This document shows positions 23,411 to 31,036 of a stretch of DNA of 64,000 nt, piece by piece. Position numbers and translations under genes: made by a program. The stretch comes from Sphingomonas jeddahensis (lineage in GTDB: Bacteria > Pseudomonadota > Alphaproteobacteria > Sphingomonadales > Sphingomonadaceae): the NCBI RefSeq assembly GCF_001981525.1, contig NZ_MPSB01000003.1, positions 310,001-374,000 of the forward strand, given 5' to 3'. The notes below the pieces were generated by a model, which did not search any database, was not told the DNA's origin, and saw only the letters and a program-made list of their open reading frames with translations. How positions within the stretch are numbered: the first letter of the stretch is position 1; each line of letters starts with the position of its first letter.

Positions 23411-24920
23411 GCGCCGCCAGCGGCGCTTCGATCACGATCGTCAGCCCATCCGGCCGCCAATCGCGCGTGACGGTGCCGCCGAGCTGACGCACGGCGCTTA
23501 GTTCAATCAGCTGGCTGCCGAAGCCACTTGGCATGCCGCTGCCTGCCAGCGCCGGACCTTTTTCCTCACGCCAGGTAAGCCGCGCACGATCACCCACGGT
23601 GTGGATGTCGATCGTGACATGACCCTCGTTGGTCGACAGGGCGCCGTACTTGCTCGCATTGGTGGCGAGCTCGTGGAACAGCAAGGCCAGCGGGGTGGCG
23701 GCGCGATCGTCCACCGGGATGTCCACCCCGTCAATCGTCACGCGCTCGCCCGGATGCGACTGATAAGGCGCCAGCAGCTGTTCGAGTAGCCCGCGCAGGC
23801 TGTCCTGATGTGCCGAAGGGCGCGAATTGTTGCTGTGCGGGCGAACGAAATCATGCGCGCGGCCGAGCGCGGCGATCCGCGCGCGCAGGTCCGCGGCGAG
23901 CGGCGCCAGCGCGGGATGGGTGCGCGCGGCGAACTGGATCAGGCCGCCGATCACCGCGAAGATGTTCTTGATGCGGTGCGACAGTTCCTGGCTGATGACC
24001 TCGCGCTCCTCCATCGCGAGCTTCTGCTCGTGAATGTCGGTGCAGGTGCCGAACCAGCGGGTGATGTTCCCCTCGGCATCGCGGATCGGCAGCGCGCGAC
24101 CGAGCACCCAGCGATAGGTGCCGTCGAAATGGCGCAGGCGATACTCGATCTGATACAGTTCGCCCGTTTCCAGGCTGTGGCGCCAGACCTTCCACGCGCG
24201 GTCCTGGTCCTCGGGGTGGAACATGTCGTTCCAGCCTGCGCCATCGGTGGTGCCGGCGGGCGCGCCGGTGAATTCATACCAGCGGGCGTTGTAATAATCG
24301 TGATAGCCGTCGGGCAGCGTCGACCAGACCATCTGCGGCATGGCGTTGGCGAGCGTGCGGAAGCGGCCTTCGCTGTCGGCGAGCGCGGCGCGATTCTCGG
24401 CGGCGGTTTCGCGCTTGTCGCGCGCGGCGCGGCGGGCCTCGAGCCGCGACATGGCGGCGGCGGCGAGGATCTCCAGCCCGCGCGTCTGGAAGGGGGTGAG
24501 GCCGGCGCGGGGCTGATCATCGATCACGCAGACCGCGCCGAGCGGCACGCCTTCGCGCGAGACGAGCGGGGCACCGGCGTAGAAGCGGATGTGCGGCGCG
24601 CCGGTGACGAGCGGGTTCGCGGCGAAGCGCGCGTCCTGCGTCGCGTCCGGCACTTCCATCACGCTGTGGCCGTGCATTGCGTGCGCGCAGAAGGATTGCG
24701 AGCGCGGGGTGCCGTCCGCGGCGAGGCCGACGCGGGCGACAAAGAACTGGGTTTCCTCCTCCACCAGGCTGACGATGGCGATCGGGACGGCGCACAGCTC
24801 CGCGGCGAAGGCGGCGAGATCGTCGAGCGCACCCTCGTCACGCGCGCCGGCGAGATCGTAGCGCGCCATGATGCGCGCGCGGGCGGTCTCGTCGAGCGGA
24901 GGTGGGGCGGGGGGCGTCAC
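23388..24920 (-). CDS. GAF-PAS sensor histidine kinase, HWE/HisKA_2 type
   Basis: A soluble kinase of 510 residues with no membrane helix. Order: GAF domain (about 30-170, PIAIVSLVEEETQFFVARVG), PAS/PAC (about 185-300, MPQMVWSTLPDGYHDYYNARWYEF split across the PAS core), then the dimerisation/phosphorylation segment with LSHRIKN (histidine near 314) and an ATPase domain with HELATNASKYGAL, TWREEKGP (the W-x-E feature of HWE kinases) and GFGSQLI. The missing classical G2 loop is normal for this class. Such kinases commonly feed light, redox or general-stress responses in alphaproteobacteria. Paired with the convergent single-domain regulator. Confidence 0.9.
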   Translation of the reverse strand: MTPPAPPPLDETARARIMARYDLAGARDEGALDDLAAFAAELCAVPIAIVSLVEEETQFFVARVGLAADGTPRSQSFCAHAMHGHSVMEVPDATQDARFAANPLVTGAPHIRFYAGAPLVSREGVPLGAVCVIDDQPRAGLTPFQTRGLEILAAAAMSRLEARRAARDKRETAAENRAALADSEGRFRTLANAMPQMVWSTLPDGYHDYYNARWYEFTGAPAGTTDGAGWNDMFHPEDQDRAWKVWRHSLETGELYQIEYRLRHFDGTYRWVLGRALPIRDAEGNITRWFGTCTDIHEQKLAMEEREVISQELSHRIKNIFAVIGGLIQFAARTHPALAPLAADLRARIAALGRAHDFVRPHSNNSRPSAHQDSLRGLLEQLLAPYQSHPGERVTIDGVDIPVDDRAATPLALLFHELATNASKYGALSTNEGHVTIDIHTVGDRARLTWREEKGPALAGSGMPSGFGSQLIELSAVRQLGGTVTRDWRPDGLTIVIEAPLAALSRARRS

Positions 24921-25049
24921 AGGTCCTTTGGGTGGTTGGTCGCGGCCGGGGTGGGGCGTGCGATCAGAACGAAGCGGTGGTGATTAACGATCCCGCGGTT
25001 GCGTGATGTTCATGCGGGATGATTGGCTTCTACCGCGCCTCGCATGCGT

Positions 25050-25176
25050 CGTCATCCCGGCCTTGCGCCGGGATCCATGGTGCCGCGCGGGCTGACGCTG
25101 GAGGGGGCTGGGAGGCTGGAGGCGCAAGCGACAGCGCCTGCGGGTCGTGGGATCCCGGCGCAAGGCCGGGATGACG
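25050..25176. repeat. Perfect 27-base inverted repeat with 73-base loop
   Basis: Arms at 25050-25076 and 25150-25176 (starting CGTCATCCCGGCCTTGCGCC) are exact reverse complements. The 299-base gap between the kinase start and ssb contains only this element and flanking sequence. It resembles the CATCCCGGC...GCCGGGATG family that flanks the element at 61422-61746. Confidence 0.85.
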
Positions 25177-25219
25177 TTTGAAGTGTGGCGAGGCGGGCCC
25201 CCCGCCGCGCCGGCCGATC

Positions 25220-25762
25220 CTAGAACGGGACGTCGTCGTCGAGATCGTCGGCGAAGCCACCGCGCGACTGGCCGAAGCCGCCGCCGTTGCTGCCGCCGCC
25301 ACGATTGCCACCGCCGCCGCCGCGACCGCCGCCGAAGCCGCCGCCACCGCCGAAATCGTCGCCGCCGCCGAAGTCGTCACGGCTGCCGCCGCGATCACCG
25401 CCGCCGCCGCCGGGGCCATCGAGCATTGTCAGGACGCTGTTGAAGCCCTGCAGGACGACCTCGGTCGAGTAACGGTCCTGGCCGTCCTTGTCCTGCCACT
25501 TACGCGTCTGGAGCTGGCCTTCGATATAGACCTTCGAGCCCTTGCGCAGGAAGCGTTCGGCGACGTTGGCGAGGCCTTCGTTGAAGATCGCGACCGAATG
25601 CCATTCGGTCTTTTCCTTGCGCTCGCCCGAATTGCGGTCCTTCCAGCTTTCGCTGGTCGCGATGCGCAGGTTCACCACCTTGCCGCCGTTCTGGAACGAG
25701 CGCGATTCCGGGTCGCGACCCAGATTCCCGACGAGGATGACCTTGTTGACGCTGCCTGCCAT
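25220..25762 (-). CDS. ssb: Single-stranded DNA-binding protein
   Basis: Binds single-stranded DNA during replication, recombination and repair. 180 residues: the OB-fold (about 1-110; [64 protein letters not shown]), then a very glycine-rich linker (about 118-170), and the acidic tip DDLDDDVPF that recruits partner proteins. It begins nine bases after the feoB stop and may be read through from feoAB as well as from its own promoter. Confidence 0.97.
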   Translation of the reverse strand: MAGSVNKVILVGNLGRDPESRSFQNGGKVVNLRIATSESWKDRNSGERKEKTEWHSVAIFNEGLANVAERFLRKGSKVYIEGQLQTRKWQDKDGQDRYSTEVVLQGFNSVLTMLDGPGGGGGDRGGSRDDFGGGDDFGGGGGFGGGRGGGGGNRGGGSNGGGFGQSRGGFADDLDDDVPF

Positions 25763-25771
25763 TAACTGCCC

Positions 25772-27628
25772 CTAGAGGCCCGCGGCGACCGCGAGCCAGT
25801 ATGTGATTCCGGCCATGATGTAGGCGGCGGCGAACAGATAGCCAACCATGAACAGGGGCCACTTCCACCCGTTGGTCTCGCGCCGGGTGATCGCGATCGT
25901 GGAGATGCATTGCGGCGCAAAGACGAACCACATCAGGAAGGCGAGCGCGGTGGGCAGCGACCAGCGGTGCTGGAGATTGTCGATGATGCTCTTCTCACCC
26001 GCCGCATTCTCGACGTCATCGATGGCATAGACGGTGCCGATCGCTGCCACCGCGACTTCGCGCGCGGCCATGGCGGGGATCAGCGCCAGGCTGATGTCGC
26101 GGTTGAAGCCGATCGGCGCGACCACGACCTCAATGCCGCTGGCGATGCGGCCGGCGACGGAATAATTGACCTGGCTCTCGCCTTCGGGCGCCTGGGGGAA
26201 GCTCAGGAGCAGCCACAGGACCACGGTGGTGGCGGCGATGATCGTGCCGGCACGCTTCAGGAAGATCAGCGCGCGGCTCCACAGCCCGATCGCGATGTCC
26301 GACAAGCGCGGCATCTGATATTTGGGCATCTCCATCATGAAGCCCGAGGAATCGCCCTTGGTGACCGTACGGCGCAGCACCAGCGCCGCGACGAAGGCAC
26401 CAAGGATGCCGGCGATGTAGAGGCCGAGCAGCACCAGCCCCTGCAACCCGACGCCGGGGGCAACCGCGGTGTTGGGGATGAAGGCGCCGATGATGATCGT
26501 ATAGACGGGCAAGCGCGCCGAGCAGGTCATCAGCGGCGCGATCAGGATGGTCGTCAGCCGGTCTTTCTCGTCGCTGATCGTGCGGGTCGCCATGATGCCG
26601 GGAACGGCGCAGGCGAAGCTCGACAGCAGCGGGATGAAGGCGCGGCCGGACAGGCCGACGCCGGCCATCATGCGATCCATGAGGAATGCCGCGCGGACCA
26701 TGTAGCCCGACGCCTCCAGCACCAGGATGAAGGTGAAGAGGATCAGGATCTGCGGCAGGAAGACGACCACCGCACCCACGCCGGCAATGAGACCGTCGGT
26801 TAGCATCGAACGCAGGAGATTGTCGGGCAACGCGCCGCGGATCGCCTCGTCGAGCGCGGCAAAGCCACCCTCGATCCAGCCGATCGGCGCTTCGGACCAA
26901 CTGAACACCGCCTGGAACATCACGAACATCAGCGCAACGAGCAGGATCGGGCCGGCCACCGGGTGGAGCGCGACCGTGTCGAGCGCGTGATTCCAGCGGC
27001 GCGTCGGGGTCTCGGAAAGGGTGGCCGCCTTCGACAGTTCGCGTGCGCGGCGCTGGAGCGCGGCGATCGGCTGGTCGGCGGCGGACGGGTCGCGCGGCGC
27101 GCGGGTGGCGCTGCCCTCGACCGCGGCGGTGAGCGCGGCGCGCAGCACGTCGAGGCCGCGCTTGCGGACTGCGACCGTGGGGATGACGGGCACGCCGAGC
27201 TCGCGCGAGAGCGCCTCGGGCGACAACGTGAGGCCGTCACGCTCGGCGAGGTCGACCATGTTAAGCGCGATGACCACCGGCAGGCCGAGCGCGATCAGCT
27301 GGAGCGCGAAGCGGAGGTGGAGATCGAGATTGGCGGCATCGACCACGACGATCAGCGCGTCGGGACGGCGCTCGCCCGCCTGCTTGCCGAACAGCACGTC
27401 GCGCGTGACCTGCTCGTCGGGGGAGGAGGGATCGAGGCTGTAGGTGCCGGGCAGGTCGACCAGCTCGATCGGACGACCGTCGTCGAGCGCGAGGCGACCC
27501 GAGTGGCGCTCCACGGTGACGCCGGGATAATTGCCGACCTTCTGCCGCGCACCGGTGAGCGCGTTGAACAGTGCGGATTTGCCGGCATTGGGATTGCCGA
27601 CGAGTGCGACCAGCGGAAGGATGCTCAT
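25772..27628 (-). CDS. feoB: Ferrous iron transport protein B
   Basis: Inner-membrane GTP-dependent Fe(II) transporter of 618 residues. N-terminal G domain: GNPNAGKSALFNALTG (G1), the G3 DLPGTYSL, and G4 NMVDL. The membrane half has two Gate regions including FACAVPGIMATRTI and MAAREVAVAAIGT. It starts two bases after the feoA stop. No FeoC gene is present, which is usual outside gammaproteobacteria. The length is shorter than the E. coli protein but normal for alphaproteobacteria. Confidence 0.96.
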   Translation of the reverse strand: MSILPLVALVGNPNAGKSALFNALTGARQKVGNYPGVTVERHSGRLALDDGRPIELVDLPGTYSLDPSSPDEQVTRDVLFGKQAGERRPDALIVVVDAANLDLHLRFALQLIALGLPVVIALNMVDLAERDGLTLSPEALSRELGVPVIPTVAVRKRGLDVLRAALTAAVEGSATRAPRDPSAADQPIAALQRRARELSKAATLSETPTRRWNHALDTVALHPVAGPILLVALMFVMFQAVFSWSEAPIGWIEGGFAALDEAIRGALPDNLLRSMLTDGLIAGVGAVVVFLPQILILFTFILVLEASGYMVRAAFLMDRMMAGVGLSGRAFIPLLSSFACAVPGIMATRTISDEKDRLTTILIAPLMTCSARLPVYTIIIGAFIPNTAVAPGVGLQGLVLLGLYIAGILGAFVAALVLRRTVTKGDSSGFMMEMPKYQMPRLSDIAIGLWSRALIFLKRAGTIIAATTVVLWLLLSFPQAPEGESQVNYSVAGRIASGIEVVVAPIGFNRDISLALIPAMAAREVAVAAIGTVYAIDDVENAAGEKSIIDNLQHRWSLPTALAFLMWFVFAPQCISTIAITRRETNGWKWPLFMVGYLFAAAYIMAGITYWLAVAAGL

Positions 27629-27629
27629 G

Positions 27630-27884
27630 TCAATCCGCCATCACGGTGATGGCGGCGGCGACATTGCGGCGCAGGGCGACCGTCATGCGGCCGATGCGGC
27701 AGGCGACGGGGCCGCGGAACAAGGCGGCGCGATGGAGGATCTCGACGTGCACGCCCACTTCGAAACCGAATTCGCGCAAGCGGCGGGCTTCGGGAGCGGC
27801 GAGGCGATCCCAGGCGATGGTGGTGATGGTCGCGGGCCGGCGGACGGGAAGCGATTCGAGCGGGAGGGAAGCAGGAGCGAGCAC
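27630..27884 (-). CDS. feoA: Ferrous iron transport protein A
   Basis: Small SH3-like cytoplasmic partner of FeoB, 84 residues from a GTG at 27884 with AAGGCGGA upstream. Visible family features: LREFGFEVGVHVEILHR and the closing GRMTVALRRNVAAAITV. It begins the feoAB operon and has a Fur-like palindrome 20 bases upstream. Confidence 0.85.
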   Translation of the reverse strand: MLAPASLPLESLPVRRPATITTIAWDRLAAPEARRLREFGFEVGVHVEILHRAALFRGPVACRIGRMTVALRRNVAAAITVMAD

Positions 27885-27903
27885 GGGTCCGCCTTAGCCT
27901 CGC

Positions 27904-27921
27904 TGCGAACGATTATCAATT
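27904..27921 (-). promoter_or_regulatory. Fur-like site upstream of feoAB
   Basis: On the minus strand the sequence reads TTGATAATCGTTCGCA: a perfect TGATAAT half-site followed by a weaker right half. It is an AT-rich island in otherwise GC-rich sequence, directly before an iron-uptake operon. Binding by Fur (or a related regulator such as Irr) is inferred from position and the half-site. Confidence 0.5.
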
Positions 27922-27925
27922 AAAT

Positions 27926-28078
27926 CCTCCCGGAACGGGGAGGGGACCGCACCGCAAAGCGGCGTGGTGGAGGGGCGCTTCCGCACACGAGCCGCTTGCC
28001 GGAGGCACGAGAGCGGGGCGTTTGGGGCGACGCCCCTCCACCATGCTTCGCATGGTCCCCCTCCCCGTTCCGGGGAGG
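27926..28078. repeat. MITE-like inverted-repeat element between feoA and the COQ9 gene
   Basis: About 50-base imperfect terminal inverted repeats (left starts CCTCCCGGAACGGGGAGG, right ends CCTCCCCGTTCCGGGGAGG) with an inner palindrome around ACCATGC/GCATGGT. It fills almost the whole gap and ends directly at the COQ9 stop codon. There is no open frame of its own. Confidence 0.75.
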
Positions 28079-28738
28079 TTAGACCACCGGATACCTCAGG
28101 CGGCCGACGAAGCGGCTAAGGCTGGGGCGACGCTGCGCGCGGCGGGTCATCCCGGCCTTGGCCTTTTCGAAGCGCATGATGTCGTCGATGCGGCGGGCGA
28201 GGAAGGCGCGCGTGTCGGTGTGGCCTTCGCTCTCGTCATCGAGGAAGACGGTGACCGTGGCGCCATAGACGGCGAGCAGCATCGCGCGCTTGGTGTAATG
28301 ATTATAGTCGGTCGCGGTGTCACCAGCAGCGCGCCACATCGTGTCCACGCTGCGCCAGCCGAGTCGGGCGGCGGCAGCCAGGTTCTGCGGCATGGCGAGG
28401 ATCGCGATCGCGCGGCGCAGCGCCTCGCGGTGCGGAGCGATGGCGGCGAGGCGCGCTTCGACCAAGGCGGTGATACGCTGGCGGATCTTCATCGCAGCGA
28501 GGTGCTCGGGCGGTAGGTCGGCGAGCATCTCCATGTCGATGTGCGCGAACCAGGCGTCGATCATCGCCAGCGCGCCGCCTTCATAGGCGAGCGCCGCGAC
28601 ATCGCGGTCGATGCCAGCGAGATCGGCGGCCATGTCGCGCGCGGCTTCGCCCCAGCCGTCGAACGCGGCATTTTCCGCGATCGCGGGCGCGAGTTGGCTC
28701 CGGATTTCGTCAAGGGTGAGATCGGCGGGATCGGTCAT
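28079..28738 (-). CDS. COQ9 family protein (ubiquinone biosynthesis)
   Basis: A 219-residue protein from the ATG at 28738. The C-terminal half carries the family segment SVDTMWRAAGDTATDYNHYTKRAMLLAVYGATVTVFL in parts recognisable as the COQ9 lipid-binding helices, followed by DTRAFLARRIDDIM. COQ9 proteins bind lipids and assist hydroxylation steps of ubiquinone synthesis in mitochondria and alphaproteobacteria. No other ubi gene is adjacent. Confidence 0.85.
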   Translation of the reverse strand: MTDPADLTLDEIRSQLAPAIAENAAFDGWGEAARDMAADLAGIDRDVAALAYEGGALAMIDAWFAHIDMEMLADLPPEHLAAMKIRQRITALVEARLAAIAPHREALRRAIAILAMPQNLAAAARLGWRSVDTMWRAAGDTATDYNHYTKRAMLLAVYGATVTVFLDDESEGHTDTRAFLARRIDDIMRFEKAKAGMTRRAQRRPSLSRFVGRLRYPVV

Positions 28739-28781
28739 GTGGGGCTTATACGCGCCAAATGTGCTCAGGGCACCATCTCTT

Positions 28782-28864
28782 CCGTTCGTCCTGAGCATGT
28801 CGAAGGGCGTGTCGGGGACGTGGCGCTTTGTCACCCGCACTTCGGCAGGCTCAGTGCGAACGGC
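28782..28864. repeat. Inverted pair of dispersed 27-base repeats
   Basis: Arms CCGTTCGTCCTGAGC... (28782-28809) and ...GCTCAGTGCGAACGG (28838-28864) are imperfect reverse complements of the same unit seen singly at 18525-18553. The pair sits between the COQ9 start and the EamA transporter stop and could act as a terminator for the latter. Confidence 0.7.
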
Positions 28865-28877
28865 TTGGCTGGACGTG

Positions 28878-29789
28878 CTACGACGTTGCCACGCGCCGTT
28901 CGGGCGCGATGCGAACGAGGACCAACGCGATCGCGACCAGGATCGCGCCGATGACGTCCGCGATACCCAGCGTCTCGCCGTAAGCGAGCCAGCCGACCGT
29001 CGCGGCGACCACCGGCTGGGTGAGGAGTGCCAGGCCGATGACGAGCGGGCTGAACTTGCCCAGCGCGTAGATCATCAACCCCTGGCCGATCACCTGGCTG
29101 AGCAGCGACAGCGCGACGAGCGGGGTCCAGACGCCCGGCATGATCCTCTCGCCGAGCAGCAGCGCGGCGACCAGCAGCGGCAGCGCCGCCGTCGCGGAGG
29201 ACAGGCCGAGCGCCGGCAGCGGCGCCATGCTGGTGCGGGCGCGGGCCATCAAAATGAAGTAGCCGGCGTAGAGGATGCCGGCGAACAGGCACATGAGGTC
29301 GCCGAGCAGGTTTTCGGGCGCGAGTTGATAGGATCGGCCCATCAGCAGCGCGGCGCCGATCGCGGCGAGGCCCAGTGCCGCGCCCTGCATGCGCGTCGGC
29401 CAGGCACGTGCGACGAGGAAGCCGTAGAGCGGGAAGACGAAGGTCGCGGCATTGCCGAACAGGGTGGCGTTGGCGAGCTTGGTATGCAGGATGCCGACGT
29501 GCCAGCTAGCGAGATCGCCCGCGAACAGCAGGCCGGATCCGGCGAGCACCCAGCCGAGCCCGCGGGCACTGGCGATCGGTCGCCCGCCCGTCATCACCGC
29601 GAGCGCGAGCAGTAGCGGCGTCGCCAGGCTGATTCGCCAGAAAGCGGCGGCGACCGGGCCGACGTCGCTGAGGCGCACGAACCACGGCCCGAAGGCGAGC
29701 GCGATGTTGCCGACGATCAGCGCGGCAAAGGCGAGTGCGCCCCCGCTTTGGTGCGATACAGCTTTTCTTGTGGCCTGTGCCTCGTGCAT
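28878..29789 (-). CDS. EamA/DMT-family transporter
   Basis: Integral inner-membrane protein of 303 residues from the ATG at 29789. It has about ten hydrophobic helices in two EamA repeats (for example FAALIVGNIALAFGPWFVR and LFAGDLASWHVGIL in the first half, PLVALSLLSQVIGQGLMIYAL in the second). Such proteins export amino acids, nucleosides or other metabolites; the substrate is not predictable. Divergent from the OYE gene with 64 bases between. Confidence 0.88.
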   Translation of the reverse strand: MHEAQATRKAVSHQSGGALAFAALIVGNIALAFGPWFVRLSDVGPVAAAFWRISLATPLLLALAVMTGGRPIASARGLGWVLAGSGLLFAGDLASWHVGILHTKLANATLFGNAATFVFPLYGFLVARAWPTRMQGAALGLAAIGAALLMGRSYQLAPENLLGDLMCLFAGILYAGYFILMARARTSMAPLPALGLSSATAALPLLVAALLLGERIMPGVWTPLVALSLLSQVIGQGLMIYALGKFSPLVIGLALLTQPVVAATVGWLAYGETLGIADVIGAILVAIALVLVRIAPERRVATS

Positions 29790-29853
29790 GCTGCCCCGTA
29801 ACCACCTACGTCGGGCAAGTCCCGTTGTAAGATGCAACCGAGGGGAGTTCTGA

Positions 29854-30930
29854 ATGCCAAGCCTTTTCGACCCGATCGAACTGGGTGCCATCCGCGCCGC
29901 CAACCGCGTGCTGATGGCACCGCTGACGCGCACCCGCGCTGACGCCGATCACGTGCCCACCGAGATGATGATCGAATATTATCGCCAGCGCGCCGGTGCG
30001 GGGCTGATCATCTCCGAAGCGACCGGGATCAGTCGCCGAGGGCTGGGCTGGCCGCATGCGCCGGGGATCTGGAACGACGCGCAGGTCGAGGCGTGGAAGC
30101 CGATCACCGAGGCGGTGCATGAGGCCGGCGGCAAGATCATCGCGCAATTGTGGCACCAGGGCCGGCTCGCCCGCCCCGATGTAAACAAGCTGCAGCCGCT
30201 GTCGGCATCGGCGACGCGAGCGCCGTATCCGATCCCCGACAAGAACCCTTATGGCGAGGCGCGGGCCGCGACGATCGCCGAGATCAAGGAAGCGGTGGAG
30301 CAATATGCGCAGGCCGCACGCAACGCGCTGGCAGCCGGGTTCGACGGCGTGCAGCTGCACGGCGCCAATGGCTATCTGATCGACCAGTTCCTGCGCGACA
30401 ACACCAACTTGCGCGAAGACGAATACGGCGGCTCGCCCGAGAACCGCATCCGCTTCATGAAGGAAGCGGTGTCGGCGGTGATCGCGGTGGCGGGTGCGGA
30501 GCGCACCTCGATCCGCCTGTCACCCAATGGCGAGACGCAGGGCGCCGACGACAGCAATCCCGAGGCGGTGTTCGTGCCGGCGGCCAAGGCGCTGGACGAG
30601 CTGGGCATTTCCTTCCTGGAACTGCGCGAGCAATCGCCCGAGGGGACGTTCGGCGCGTCGAGCGTGCCCAAGCTCTCGCCGCAGATCCGCAAGGCGTTCA
30701 CGCGCCCGCTGGTGCTGAACCAGGATTATACGATCGAGAAGGCACAGGCTGATCTGGATTCAGGCATTGCGGATGCGATCGCATTCGGGCGGCCGTTTAT
30801 CGGCAACCCCGATCTGGTCGAGCGGCTGCGCAAGGGCGTGCCGCTGACGCAGGACAATCCCAAGACGTGGTATTCGAAGGGGCCGGAGGGCTATATCGAT
30901 TATCCTGCCCACGAAGCACAGGCGGCTTGA
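29854..30930 (+). CDS. Old yellow enzyme family FMN ene-reductase
   Basis: A cytoplasmic TIM-barrel flavoenzyme of 358 residues with AGGGGAG upstream of its ATG. Features: LFDPIELGAIRAANRVLMAPLTR at the N-terminus (split motif NRVLMAPLTR), IAQLWHQGR, the substrate-activating pair in LHGANGYL, and DEYGGSPENRIRF. Classical members reduce activated C=C bonds, nitrate esters or N-ethylmaleimide with NADPH. Many are induced by electrophile stress. Followed by a GC hairpin before the convergent hybrid kinase. Confidence 0.93.
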   Translation: MPSLFDPIELGAIRAANRVLMAPLTRTRADADHVPTEMMIEYYRQRAGAGLIISEATGISRRGLGWPHAPGIWNDAQVEAWKPITEAVHEAGGKIIAQLWHQGRLARPDVNKLQPLSASATRAPYPIPDKNPYGEARAATIAEIKEAVEQYAQAARNALAAGFDGVQLHGANGYLIDQFLRDNTNLREDEYGGSPENRIRFMKEAVSAVIAVAGAERTSIRLSPNGETQGADDSNPEAVFVPAAKALDELGISFLELREQSPEGTFGASSVPKLSPQIRKAFTRPLVLNQDYTIEKAQADLDSGIADAIAFGRPFIGNPDLVERLRKGVPLTQDNPKTWYSKGPEGYIDYPAHEAQAA

Positions 30931-30938
30931 TCGTCAGG

Positions 30939-30967
30939 GCGCCGCCTCGCTTGTGAGCGGGCGGCGC
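30939..30967. terminator. Hairpin between convergent genes
   Basis: An eight-base perfect stem (GCGCCGCC/GGCGGCGC) with a 13-base loop lies just after the OYE stop and before the hybrid kinase stop. There is no T run on either side, so it is a weak terminator candidate for both strands. Confidence 0.45.
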
Positions 30968-31036
30968 TCAACGACCCTAAAGTTACCTCGGCATGAGCTC
31001 TGGTCTGCGCGTCGATGATGCTCCGATCGGGAGCGA

